The notes beneath the pieces are model-generated. The model ran no database searches. It had not been told where the DNA came from and was given only the letters and a program-made list of their open reading frames with translations. A DNA stretch of 64,000 bases from Sphingomonas canadensis (GTDB lineage Bacteria; Pseudomonadota; Alphaproteobacteria; Sphingomonadales; Sphingomonadaceae). Every line of letters starts with the position of its first letter. The first letter of the stretch is position 1. The stretch is taken from contig NZ_JAPDRA010000002.1 of assembly GCF_026013525.1 (NCBI RefSeq), positions 124,001 to 188,000 on the forward strand. The letters run 5' to 3'. Both the position numbers and the translations under genes were made by a program. This document shows positions 9,605-19,167 of the stretch, one piece after another.

Positions 9605-10786
9605 ATGTTTCGCCGCGGGACCGCCATGCTGGCGGTGTCCTCGTTGCTGGCGGGTTCGATGGTGCCGCAGTCCTCGGCCGCGCCAGGGCAGGAGGCCTCG
9701 CCGCCTGTGACCCAGGCCGCCTATGTCCCAAAGGACAAGGACGAACGCGGTCTATGGATGATGGCGGACGAGGAAGAGCGCCAGTTGCGCACCTCGAACT
9801 TCGTGATCCGCGATCCGGCGATCAACGCCTATGTGCGCGACGTGCTGTGCAGAACGATCGGCCAGGCCGAATGCGCGCCGATCAGGCTATATGTCGTCCG
9901 CACTCCATATTTTAACGCGACGAGCGCGCCGAACGGCATGATCCAGGTCTGGTCGGGCCTGTTCCTGCGCGTTCGCAACGAAGCGCAGTTGGCGGCCGTG
10001 CTGGCGCATGAATATGTCCATTATCGCGACCGCCATTTCCTGCTGCTGTGGCGCGAGCTCCGGGCCAGGGCGGGATCGGCCACGTTTCTGTCGATGTTCG
10101 GATTGATCGGTTCGCTGGTGGCGATGGGACAGCTCTCGACCGTCTTCAGCTTTTCGCGGGATCAGGAGTCCGCTGCCGATTCCGGGGCGGTCTATATGCT
10201 TGCGAACGCGGGCTACGATACCCGCGAAAGCGCGCTGGTGTGGGGGCAGATACGCGACGAGGCGGATGCCACCGCGGCCGCACGCCAGGCAAAGAGCCGC
10301 AAGGATAAGAACGGCGGCATCTTCGCGACGCATCCGCCCACGGCGGATCGCATGACCGCGCTCTTCGCCTTGTCCGAAAAGGTGAAGGCGAACGGCGAGC
10401 CGGTTAACGGGGTGGACCGCTATCATGCCATGCTCGCCACCCTGTGGCCCAGCCTGATTGATGACCAGATCAAGCTGAACGATCTGGGGGCCACCGAATT
10501 CCTGCTTGCCAGCCTTGCCGGCGGCACCTGGACCGCCGATCTTCTGTACGCCCGCGGCGAAACCTATCGCGCGCGCGGCGCCGCTGGCGATTTCGAGAAG
10601 GCCGCGGGTTTCTATCGCGAGGCGATGGCGCAGGCGCCGGCGAACCCCGAGGTGCGCCGTGGCCTGGGCCTGTCGCTGCTGCGGCTGGATTCTGCGGACG
10701 AGGGCAGGGAGCAACTGAAGGAATATCTTAGACTCAAGCCGGACGCGGTCGACGCGCCGATGATCCGGATGCTTGCTGGGGGATGA
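9605..10786 (+). CDS. Exported M48-family zinc metalloprotease with TPR-like C-terminus
   Basis: The protein has 393 residues. An N-terminal signal-like segment (residues 5-26) precedes an M48 peptidase domain with the zinc motif HEYVH (His135, Glu136, His139) and a downstream 'DQESAAD' that supplies the third ligand Glu. The last ~120 residues resemble the tetratricopeptide region of BepA/YfgC-type periplasmic proteases ('AAGFYREAMAQAPANPEVRRGLGLSLLRL'). Such enzymes degrade or help assemble outer-membrane proteins such as LptD. It starts immediately after the stop of the upstream secreted gene and ends 1 base before the next start, so the three genes form one operon. Confidence 0.9.
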   Translation: MFRRGTAMLAVSSLLAGSMVPQSSAAPGQEASPPVTQAAYVPKDKDERGLWMMADEEERQLRTSNFVIRDPAINAYVRDVLCRTIGQAECAPIRLYVVRTPYFNATSAPNGMIQVWSGLFLRVRNEAQLAAVLAHEYVHYRDRHFLLLWRELRARAGSATFLSMFGLIGSLVAMGQLSTVFSFSRDQESAADSGAVYMLANAGYDTRESALVWGQIRDEADATAAARQAKSRKDKNGGIFATHPPTADRMTALFALSEKVKANGEPVNGVDRYHAMLATLWPSLIDDQIKLNDLGATEFLLASLAGGTWTADLLYARGETYRARGAAGDFEKAAGFYREAMAQAPANPEVRRGLGLSLLRLDSADEGREQLKEYLRLKPDAVDAPMIRMLAGG

Positions 10787-10787
10787 A

Positions 10788-11405
10788 ATGATACGTCGAA
10801 TTCTGTCTTTCGCGGCTGCGGCCGCGCTGTTGCTGGCGCCACAGAGCGCGACCGCCGGGTGGAAGGCCATTGCCCAGGGCAAGCCGATCGCTGTGGCGAA
10901 GACCGGCCTGACCGTCACGGCGCCCAGCGGGGTGTGGAACAGGTGGTCGCTGCGGCCGTCGAAAAAGTCCGAGCTGTGGACGAAGGACGGTTTGGCGCTG
11001 AACGAGCTGGCTTTCTACTCGGGCGTCACCAGCGGCGAACCGATCTTCCGGGAGGTGGACAAGAAAAATAGCCCGCTGCCGAAGTTCAACTCGAAAATGC
11101 TCGCGCCGGACGTGGTGGCGCTGTTCGAGGCTTCGAACCGCATTGCGTTGAAGACGTCGCTCTTCAGTGTCGATTCGGTTGAGCCCGCGCAGTTCGTGGG
11201 GCAGCCCGGGGTGCGTTTCACCTTCACCTACAGTGTCCAGAACAACGATCTGGTGCGAAAGGGGGAGGCGCGTGCTGCTGTGCTACGCGGGCAGCTCTAC
11301 ATGATCACCTTCATCGCGCCGTCGATCTATTACTTCGACAACGGCATCGCGGATGCCCGCGCGATCATGGATAGCGCCGTCCTGCTGCCGGTGGCCGCGA
11401 AGTAG
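10788..11405 (+). CDS. Secreted protein of unknown function, third gene of the M48-protease triad
   Basis: The 205-residue protein starts at the ATG at 10788 with GGGGGA just upstream, inside the end of the protease gene. A signal peptide ends at 'SATAG' (residue 23). The remainder has alternating strand-like segments such as 'GVRFTFTYSVQNNDLVRKGEARAAVLRGQLYMITFIAP', and it recalls small secreted domains of the PsbP/DUF1795 kind without a firm match. It has no Cys in the mature part. Context suggests that it acts in the envelope with the M48 protease. Family not recognised. Confidence 0.75.
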   Translation: MIRRILSFAAAAALLLAPQSATAGWKAIAQGKPIAVAKTGLTVTAPSGVWNRWSLRPSKKSELWTKDGLALNELAFYSGVTSGEPIFREVDKKNSPLPKFNSKMLAPDVVALFEASNRIALKTSLFSVDSVEPAQFVGQPGVRFTFTYSVQNNDLVRKGEARAAVLRGQLYMITFIAPSIYYFDNGIADARAIMDSAVLLPVAAK

Positions 11406-11541
11406 GCCCCGCACGGGCGGCTTTCGGGGAGCGTTTGCCCCGATCGAGGCGCGGGAAATCCGGCGCGGGTGTGGGCATTCGCTTCTTGCCTTGCCCCGCG
11501 CCACCCGGTTGCTATAGAGCCCGCCGACCGGCGGTGCCCAT

Positions 11542-11626
11542 GCGGGCGTGGCGGAACTGGTAGACGCGCTGGATTTAGGTTCCAGTATCGCAAGATGTGG
11601 GGGTTCGAGTCCCTTCGCCCGCACCA
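11542..11626 (+). tRNA. tRNA-Leu (anticodon UAG)
   Basis: The 85-base cloverleaf has acceptor arms GCGGGCG and CGCCCGC and a 5-bp anticodon stem CTGGA/TCCAG around loop TTTAGGT (anticodon TAG). It has the long variable arm expected of tRNA-Leu, a T arm with GGTTCGAGTCC, and an encoded CCA at 11624-11626. It precedes the trigger factor gene by 67 bases. Confidence 0.97.
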
Positions 11627-11693
11627 GCCCGTCGCTCGTGACCCGCGCAACCGGGCACGTGATTCCCATTCGAATAGTTGGAAGCCTGAAAGA

Positions 11694-13253
11694 ATGCAGA
11701 CTGTCGAGACGTTGAACGAGGGCCTGAAGCGCGCCTACACGCTGACGATCACCGCCAAGGACATCGACGCGATGGTCGATGCCGAGGTTGCGCGGGTTGC
11801 CCCGCAGGTGCGCATGCCGGGCTTCCGCCCCGGCAAGGTGCCCACCAACCTGATCCGCAAGATGCACGGCGAGGCGCTGGCGCAGGACGCGCTCAACAAC
11901 TCGATCCGCGACGGCGTCCAGGCGCTGATCACCAAGCACAAGCTGCGCCCGGCGATGCAGCCGGCGGTCAGCCTGGCCGACGGATATGAGAACGGCAAGG
12001 ACGCCGAGATCACCGTCGAGCTGGAGGTGCTGCCCGATGTGCCCGCGCCGTCGATCGAGGGCATCAAGCTCGAGCGTCTGGTGGTCCCGGTCTCTGACGA
12101 GGCGGTGGAGGAGCAGCTCGCCCAGCTCGCGCGCCAGTCGCGCCGGTGGGAGGATGCGCCCAAGGATCACGCCGCCGCCGAGGGCGACCAGGTGGTGATG
12201 GACTTCGCCGGATCGGTCGACGGCGTCGCCTTCGAGGGCGGCACCGGCGAGGGCATGGTGGTCGAGCTGGGCTCGGGCCGCCTGATCCCGGGTTTCGAGG
12301 AGCAGCTCTCCGGCGCCAAGGCGGGCGACGAGCGCACCATCGAGGTGACCTTCCCCGCCGATTATCCCGTCGAGAACCTGGCCGGCAAGGCGGCGAGCTT
12401 CGCGGTGAAGGTGACGGTGGTGCAGACCGCCATCCCGACCCCGATCGACGATACGCTGGCCACCGGCCTGGGCCTCCAGAGCCTGGAGCAGCTCAAGGGC
12501 CTGCTGAAGGGCCAGCTCGAACAGCAGAGCGCGGGCCTCACCCGCACCCATATGAAGCGCAAGCTGCTCGATCATCTGGCCGCCGGCCATGATTTCCCGG
12601 TCCCGCCCTCGATGGTGGACGCCGAGTTCGAGCAGATCTGGGCGCAGCTCACCCATGAGGCGGGCCATGAGGAAGATCCCGCCGCCGCGATGGCCGAGCT
12701 CGAGTCCGAGCGCGGCGACTATGTCGCCATCGCGGAGCGCCGCGTGCGCCTGGGCCTGCTGCTGTCGGAAATCGGCACCGCCAACGGCGTCGAGGTTTCC
12801 CCGCAGGAGATGAACCAGCTCATCGGCCAGGCCGCGCAGCAATATTCGCCGGCCGACCGCGAGCGCTTCATCCAGATGCTGCGCGAGCAGCCGATGGCCG
12901 CCGCGCAGCTCCGCGCGCCACTGTTCGAGGACAAGGTCGTCGAATTCCTGTTCGGCAAGGCCGAGGTGACCGAGCGCGAAGTGACGCGCGAGGAGCTGGA
13001 AGCCGCGATCGAGAGCGAGGACGGCGCCATCCCGCACGTCCATGGCCCGGATTGCGATCACGGCCATGATCACGCCCCGGCCAAGCCGAAGAAGGCCGCC
13101 AAGGCGAAGGCCGAGGAAGCTCCCGCCGAGGAGAAGCCCGCCAAGAAGCCGGCCGCCAAGAAGGCGAAGGCAGAGGAAGCCGCCCCCGCCGAGGAGGCTG
13201 CCGCCGAGAAGCCGAAGAAGAAGGCCCCGGCCAAGAAGAAGTCCGAGGACTGA
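11694..13253 (+). CDS. tig: Trigger factor, ribosome-associated chaperone and peptidyl-prolyl isomerase
   Basis: The 519-residue protein has the ribosome-binding N-domain with the signature 'MPGFRPGKVP' near residue 43, the FKBP-type domain ('GDQVVMDFAGSVDGVAFEGG', 'LIPGFEEQLSGAKAGDERTI') and the helical C-domain. It binds nascent chains at the ribosome exit. After about residue 445 comes an unusual tail: a His/Asp/Cys cluster 'HVHGPDCDHGHDH' followed by about 60 residues of Lys/Ala/Glu/Pro repeats. The tail makes it longer than the ~430 residues usual in E. coli; Lys/Ala tails occur in other sphingomonads. Start chosen at 11694 by family alignment. Confidence 0.97.
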   Translation: MQTVETLNEGLKRAYTLTITAKDIDAMVDAEVARVAPQVRMPGFRPGKVPTNLIRKMHGEALAQDALNNSIRDGVQALITKHKLRPAMQPAVSLADGYENGKDAEITVELEVLPDVPAPSIEGIKLERLVVPVSDEAVEEQLAQLARQSRRWEDAPKDHAAAEGDQVVMDFAGSVDGVAFEGGTGEGMVVELGSGRLIPGFEEQLSGAKAGDERTIEVTFPADYPVENLAGKAASFAVKVTVVQTAIPTPIDDTLATGLGLQSLEQLKGLLKGQLEQQSAGLTRTHMKRKLLDHLAAGHDFPVPPSMVDAEFEQIWAQLTHEAGHEEDPAAAMAELESERGDYVAIAERRVRLGLLLSEIGTANGVEVSPQEMNQLIGQAAQQYSPADRERFIQMLREQPMAAAQLRAPLFEDKVVEFLFGKAEVTEREVTREELEAAIESEDGAIPHVHGPDCDHGHDHAPAKPKKAAKAKAEEAPAEEKPAKKPAAKKAKAEEAAPAEEAAAEKPKKKAPAKKKSED

Positions 13254-13272
13254 TAGCCCGTTCAGGGCGGTG

Positions 13273-13320
13273 GACCGGCGCCCGGCTTCCCCGTTTCGGC
13301 GGGGCGGCCGGACGCCGGTC
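13273..13320. terminator. Long GC-rich hairpin after tig
   Basis: Arms 13273-13286 and 13307-13320 are complementary over 14 bases with one mismatch, and an inner CCCCG/CGGGG stem extends the hairpin. It lies 20 bases after the trigger factor stop and 72 bases before the end of the convergent gene. It probably ends transcription from both sides, although no run of T is present. Confidence 0.55.
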
Positions 13321-13391
13321 TCGTTTCCGGCTGCGCGCCTTTGCGGGATATGTCCGCGCGGGTGCGGGCTGGCGTTCCCCCGGCCGGGGCC

Positions 13392-13967
13392 TCAGCGGGG
13401 CTGCGCGGCGCTCCGGCGGCGCAACTCCAGGTAGCGGATCAGCGCCGCGGCCTCGGGCGGGGGCGCCTGTTCGCGGCGGCAATAGATGCGGCCGTCGCGC
13501 GTGCGGGTCATCAGCCCGTTCTCGCTCAGCACGCGGCGCAGGATCGCCGCATCGCCGAAATTGTGGAGCGTGTTGAGCAATAGGCTGATCTGCCGCTCGC
13601 TGAACACCTCGCCCGGCGGGACCTGAGCCCATAGCGCCCAGACGCACAGGTGCTGCAGCCCCGTTCGTGCGGGCCATTGCGCCAGCTTTCCGTCTGCGTC
13701 GAAATAGCGCGCGGCGCGCTGCACCAGCACATGGTCCAAGGGCACGGCCGCGGGCGGGGCGGGGCGTTCCAGCGCGTCGCGGGCGTTGGCCTGCGCGCGC
13801 AGGTGCTGGAAATTGCGGTGCCCGGCCGCGCGGGCCAGGATGTTGAGCATCTCGACATGGCCCGGCGGGGCTTCGCGCGCGGCCATCTGGGCGCGCAGCG
13901 ACTTGGCCAGCGCGGATATGTCGGAAACCGAATAGGCGATCACTTCTCTGGACACGTCATCCTCCAT
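13392..13967 (-). CDS. DUF2087 domain-containing protein, possible regulator
   Basis: The 191-residue cytoplasmic protein carries a C-terminal DUF2087 domain from about residue 85. The visible marks are 'YFDADGKLAQWP', a helix-turn-helix-like stretch 'SERQISLLLNTLHNFGDAAILRRVLSENGLMTR' and a terminal 'YCRR'. DUF2087 occurs alone or attached to ArsR-type or acetyltransferase domains. The N-terminal ~70 residues ('LRAQMAAREAPPGHVEMLNILARAAGHRNFQHLRA') form helices of unknown type. The wHTH-like look suggests nucleic-acid binding; this is inference. It is convergent with tig. Confidence 0.75.
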   Translation of the reverse strand: MEDDVSREVIAYSVSDISALAKSLRAQMAAREAPPGHVEMLNILARAAGHRNFQHLRAQANARDALERPAPPAAVPLDHVLVQRAARYFDADGKLAQWPARTGLQHLCVWALWAQVPPGEVFSERQISLLLNTLHNFGDAAILRRVLSENGLMTRTRDGRIYCRREQAPPPEAAALIRYLELRRRSAAQPR

Positions 13968-14189
13968 GTGCCTGATCCTGGGCGGATGTCGGGGGTCACC
14001 GGCTTGCGACGCGGCACGGGAAGGGACGTTTGGCCCGAAGTGCGAGTGGCAGGTTTAGCTCCCCTTGCGGGGCGGTGACGCCTGGGTGGACTGCTGACCC
14101 TTGCCGCCAGATAGGCCCGGCGCGGCGCGCAGGCAACCGGGATCGCCGCCGCCCGCCGAAAATCGTCGAATCCTCCTGCGATCCGCCCT

Positions 14190-15128
14190 ATGAGCGGGCG
14201 CATGACGCCCCGCATCGCCGTCCTGCTCCCTTGCTACAACGAAGAAGCCGCCATCGCGCAGACCGTTGCGGGTTTCCGCGCCGCGCTGCCCGGCGCCACC
14301 GTCTATGTCTATGACAACAACAGCGGCGACCGCACGATCGAGGTAGCGCGCGCGGCGGGCGCCGTGGTGCGCAGCGAGCGGACGCAGGGCAAGGGCAACG
14401 TGGTCCGCCGCATGTTCGCGGATATCGAGGCGGACGTCTATGTGATGGCCGACGGCGACGCGACCTATGACGCCGCCGCCGCCCCGGCGCTGGTCGGGCG
14501 GCTGTTGGAAGAGGGGCTCGACATGGTCGTCGGCACCCGCGTGCATGAGGAGGCGCAGGCCTATCGCCGCGGCCATGTGCTCGGCAACCGGATGATGACG
14601 GGCATTCTCACCAGCCTGTTCGGGCGCAGCTTCACCGACATCTTCTCGGGCTACCGCGTCTTTTCCCGCCGGTTCGTGAAGAGCTTTCCGGTGCTGTCCG
14701 CCGGGTTCGAGATCGAGACCGAGATCAGCGTCCACGCGCTGGAGCTGAAGATGCCGGTGGGCGAGGCGGAGACGACCTATTTCGCCCGGCTGGAAGGTTC
14801 GCATTCGAAGCTTTCGACCTATCGCGACGGCTTGCGCATCCTGGGTACGATCCTGACGCTCTATCGCATCGAGAAGCCGCGGCTGTTCTTCGGCACGATC
14901 GCGGCGGTGTTCGCGCTGCTGTCGCTCGCGATCGCGCTGCCGCTGGTGCCGACCTATCTCAAGACCGGGCTGGTGCCGCGCTTCCCCACGGCCATCCTGG
15001 CGACGGGGCTGATGATCCTGGCCTTCCTCAACTATTTCACCGGGCTGATCCTGGACACGGTGGTGCGCGGGCGGCGCGAGGTGCGGCGGCTGGCCTATCT
15101 GGCGGTGCCGGGGCCGCTGGCGGACTGA
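14190..15128 (+). CDS. Family 2 glycosyltransferase with C-terminal membrane anchor
   Basis: The 312-residue protein has a GT-A fold: 'IAVLLPCYNEEAAIAQTV' at the start, 'VYDNNSGDRTIE', the metal-binding 'MADGDATYD' near residue 90 and 'RTQGKGNVVRRMF'. Two hydrophobic helices at about residues 235-255 and 268-290 anchor it in the membrane. The pattern fits dolichol-phosphate-mannose-synthase-like or undecaprenyl-phosphate glycosyltransferases, which load a sugar on a lipid carrier. The start could instead be the ATG at 14202. No sugar pathway genes are adjacent. Confidence 0.88.
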   Translation: MSGRMTPRIAVLLPCYNEEAAIAQTVAGFRAALPGATVYVYDNNSGDRTIEVARAAGAVVRSERTQGKGNVVRRMFADIEADVYVMADGDATYDAAAAPALVGRLLEEGLDMVVGTRVHEEAQAYRRGHVLGNRMMTGILTSLFGRSFTDIFSGYRVFSRRFVKSFPVLSAGFEIETEISVHALELKMPVGEAETTYFARLEGSHSKLSTYRDGLRILGTILTLYRIEKPRLFFGTIAAVFALLSLAIALPLVPTYLKTGLVPRFPTAILATGLMILAFLNYFTGLILDTVVRGRREVRRLAYLAVPGPLAD

Positions 15129-15219
15129 GCGCCGCCGTTCACCGTGATCCCCCCTTGCGCGCGGCAACCCGAGCGCCGATGTAAGGCCCGGGCAAAACAG
15201 AAATACGAGATATCCTGAA

Positions 15220-15867
15220 ATGCATCCCCTGAGCGACAGCCGCATCACCGACGGCCTGGTTCCCATCGTCATCGAACAGTCGAGCCGCGGCGAGCGCAGC
15301 TTCGACATCTATTCGCGCCTGCTGCGTGAGCGCATCGTGTTCGTGACCGGGCCGATCGAGGATCACATGGCCTCGCTGATCACCGCCCAGCTCCTCTTCC
15401 TCGAGTCCGAGAACCCGAAGAAGGATATCTGGATGTACATCAATTCGCCGGGCGGCGTGGTGACCGCCGGCATGGCGATCCACGATACCATGCAGTATAT
15501 CCGGCCCAAGGTCGGCACCGTCTGCATCGGCCAGGCGGCGTCGATGGGCAGCTTCTTGCTGGCGTCGGGCGAGCCGGGGATGCGCGTGGCGCTCACCAAC
15601 GCGCGGATCATGCTGCACCAGCCCTCGGGCGGCGCGCAGGGCATGGCCAGCGACATCGAGATCCAGGCGCGCGAGATCCTGCGCATCCGCGCGCGGATGA
15701 ATGCGCTCTATTCAAAGTACACCGGCCAGCCGATCGAGGAGATCGAGCGGGTGATGGATCGCGACAGCTTCTTCGAGGCGCCCGAGGCCAAGAAGTTCGG
15801 CGTGGTCGACGAGGTGTTCGAAAAGCGCCCCGTTCCGGCCGAGGATGCGTCGTCAGGAGCTGCTTAA
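15220..15867 (+). CDS. clpP: ATP-dependent Clp protease proteolytic subunit
   Basis: The 215-residue protein carries the complete triad: Ser108 in 'GQAASMGS', His133 in 'MLHQPSGG' and Asp182 in 'MDRDSFF'. It forms the tetradecameric chamber that degrades proteins unfolded by ClpX or ClpA. clpX follows in the same direction after 103 bases, so the two may be co-transcribed or separately driven. No strong ribosome site is seen before the start; the start fits the family. Confidence 0.98.
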   Translation: MHPLSDSRITDGLVPIVIEQSSRGERSFDIYSRLLRERIVFVTGPIEDHMASLITAQLLFLESENPKKDIWMYINSPGGVVTAGMAIHDTMQYIRPKVGTVCIGQAASMGSFLLASGEPGMRVALTNARIMLHQPSGGAQGMASDIEIQAREILRIRARMNALYSKYTGQPIEEIERVMDRDSFFEAPEAKKFGVVDEVFEKRPVPAEDASSGAA

Positions 15868-15970
15868 GGAAGCTGGGTTATACGCCCAGATTCTGGATTG
15901 CCGGATAAACCCCCGCGTGTAGGATGGCGGGTGGTGTAACGCGCCCCTCAAGGCGCCAAGGATGGATTGA

Positions 15971-17236
<1,266 letters not shown>

Positions 17237-17276
17237 TCCGCGGACGGCCTGATCCACGGACGGACTGGATTGCGAA

Positions 17277-17304
17277 GGGGCGCCGCGATTGCGGCGCCCC
17301 TTTT
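17277..17304 (+). terminator. Rho-independent terminator of clpX
   Basis: A perfect 10-base-pair stem GGGGCGCCGC/GCGGCGCCCC closes a 4-base loop GATT and is followed by TTTT. It lies 40 bases after clpX and 22 bases before the end of the convergent SDR gene. The plus strand has the T run. Confidence 0.9.
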
Positions 17305-17325
17305 CGTTGCGGCCGGCGCGGCGCG

Positions 17326-18156
17326 TCAGGCCGGTTCGGGCTGCGGCTCGAACATCGCGCGCATCCGATCGGCATAATGCGCCTCTGATGTGGACCAGCG
17401 TAGCGCCGCCAGCATCTTCGTGTCGGCGCCCGCCGGGAAGCGCAGCCTGCGCCCGTTCTCCGTCGCGGCGGCATGCACGGCCTCGGCGACTTCCGCCTCG
17501 GTGCAATAGGCGGTGGGATAATCGGCCATCCGCGCGAAACAGCCCTGGGCGAACGCGGCGTAGTCGGCGGGTATCAGCCCCTGCATCCGCGGCCCGCCGT
17601 TGGCGGTGAAGGCGGTGGTGGGCGCATAGCCGGGCTCCACGATCCGCGCCGCGATCCCGAAGGGGTGCAGCTCATAGGCCAGCGCCTCGGTGAACCCCTC
17701 CACCGCCCATTTGCTCGCGGTATAGGCGGCCACCAGCGGCATCGGCGCGATCGCCGCGCTGGAGGTGAGGTTCACGATCGTCCCCCCGCCCTGGCGCCGC
17801 ATCAGCGGGATGATCGCGCGGCACATGGCGAAGGTGCCGAAGCTGTTGGTCTCGAACAGTTCGCGCACCGTGGCGTCGGGCGTCGCCTCGTACGCGGAGG
17901 CCAGCCCGATGCCCGCGTTGTTCACCAGCACGTCGATCGCGCCGAAATGCGCTGCGCCCCCGGCGATGGCCGCGGCGATGCTGTCCGCGCCGGTCACGTC
18001 GAGTTGCAGCAGCTTCAGCCGCGGGCTCGGCGCGAAGACGGCCGGATCGGGCCGCCGCATCGTCGCGATCACATTCCATCCGCGATCGAGGAACAGCCCG
18101 GCGATCGCCTTGCCATAGCCTGAGGAAGTGCCGGTAATCAGAACGGTCTTAGTCAT
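17326..18156 (-). CDS. SDR-family oxidoreductase
   Basis: The 276-residue classical short-chain dehydrogenase/reductase has a modified cofactor motif '[12 protein letters not shown]' at residues 8-19, 'NNAG' at 79-82, and catalytic Ser132/133, Tyr145 and Lys149 ('YTASK'). An NADP(H) preference is plausible because an Arg pair follows strand 2 ('ATMRRPD'). The substrate is unknown. The ATG at 18156 was chosen because GGAGG lies 6 bases upstream; an in-frame start 12 bases earlier overlaps that site. It is divergent from an AraC regulator with which it shares an inverted-repeat operator. Confidence 0.9.
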   Translation of the reverse strand: MTKTVLITGTSSGYGKAIAGLFLDRGWNVIATMRRPDPAVFAPSPRLKLLQLDVTGADSIAAAIAGGAAHFGAIDVLVNNAGIGLASAYEATPDATVRELFETNSFGTFAMCRAIIPLMRRQGGGTIVNLTSSAAIAPMPLVAAYTASKWAVEGFTEALAYELHPFGIAARIVEPGYAPTTAFTANGGPRMQGLIPADYAAFAQGCFARMADYPTAYCTEAEVAEAVHAAATENGRRLRFPAGADTKMLAALRWSTSEAHYADRMRAMFEPQPEPA

Positions 18157-18197
18157 GCGAGCCTCCATTGTCGAAAGCCTGCATAGACAGACCGTTT

Positions 18198-18241
18198 GGA
18201 TGATCTATAATCATAGCTCTAGAATTGATTATGGATCGTCC
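18198..18241. promoter_or_regulatory. Inverted-repeat operator between the SDR and AraC genes
   Basis: Half-sites 18198-18213 and 18226-18241 are inverted copies, 14 of 16 bases identical, separated by 12 bases. The right half-site runs into the start of the AraC gene at 18244. The segment is A/T-rich against its surroundings. AraC-family proteins often bind such sites between themselves and their target, so I infer autoregulation plus control of the SDR gene. Confidence 0.65.
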
Positions 18242-18243
18242 AG

Positions 18244-19155
18244 ATGGACCCGCTCAGCGACCTGATTGCCCTGCTCCGCCCGCACACCGCGCTTTCAAAG
18301 GCGATCACCGGGCGCGGCACATGGGGCGTGCGCTATGCCGCGCAGGACGTGCCCGGCTTTGCGCTGGTGATCGAGGGGGGCTGCTGGCTCACGCTGGCGG
18401 GGCAGGCGCCGGTGCGGCTGGCGGCGGGCGATTTCGTGCTGCTCCCCTCCACCCCGGCGTTCGAGATGGCGAGCAGCCCCGGCGCCGCCTGCGTTCCCGG
18501 CGTGCCTGCGGGCCTGCCGGTGCGGCATGGCGATCCGGCGGGCGACCCCGATTTCCGCATGCTGGGCGGCAGCTTCGAGATCGACCGGGTCAATGCGCCG
18601 CTGCTGCTCGCGCTGCTGCCCGCGATGATCCATGTCCGCGCCGGCGAGCGGGACACGGGGCGGCTCTCGCGCATCGCGGCGCTGATCCTGGACGAATGCG
18701 ATGCGGACCGGCCCGGGGGCGACATGATCCTGGGCCGCCTGCTGGAGGTGCTGCTGGTTGAGGCATTGCGCGAGCAGCCGGTGGCCGGGGGCGGCGCGGT
18801 GGCCGGCCTGCTGGCGGGGATGCGCGATCCCGCGCTCGCCCGCGCGCTGGGCGCGATCCATGCCGAGGTGCGCGCGTCCTGGACGGTGGCCGGGCTGGCG
18901 CGCGTGGCGGGCATGTCGCGATCGGCGTTCGCGGCCCGCTTCGGAACGGCGATGGGCTGCGCGCCGATCGAATATCTCGCGCGGTGGCGGATGGCGCTGG
19001 CGCGGCATGCGCTGAGCCTGGGCGGCAAGACGCTGGACCGGATCGCGGAGGAGATCGGCTATGAATCCGCCAGCGCCTTCAGCACCGCGTTCCGCCGCCG
19101 CATGGGCTGTTCGCCTGGGGCCTTCGCGCGCAGTCCCGCCGCGGCCGTTCCCTGA
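18244..19155 (+). CDS. AraC-family transcriptional regulator with Cupin_6 sensor domain
   Basis: The 303-residue protein has an N-terminal Cupin_6-type domain ('DPLSDLIALLRPHTALSKAI...WGVRYAA') that likely senses a small molecule. The C-terminal double helix-turn-helix covers about residues 195-290 ('LARVAGMSRSAFAARF', 'IAEEIGYESASAFSTAFRRRMGCSPGAF'). It is divergent from an SDR oxidoreductase, the usual arrangement for a regulator of that gene. The effector is unknown. Confidence 0.92.
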   Translation: MDPLSDLIALLRPHTALSKAITGRGTWGVRYAAQDVPGFALVIEGGCWLTLAGQAPVRLAAGDFVLLPSTPAFEMASSPGAACVPGVPAGLPVRHGDPAGDPDFRMLGGSFEIDRVNAPLLLALLPAMIHVRAGERDTGRLSRIAALILDECDADRPGGDMILGRLLEVLLVEALREQPVAGGGAVAGLLAGMRDPALARALGAIHAEVRASWTVAGLARVAGMSRSAFAARFGTAMGCAPIEYLARWRMALARHALSLGGKTLDRIAEEIGYESASAFSTAFRRRMGCSPGAFARSPAAAVP

Positions 19156-19167
19156 GGCGCACGCCCC

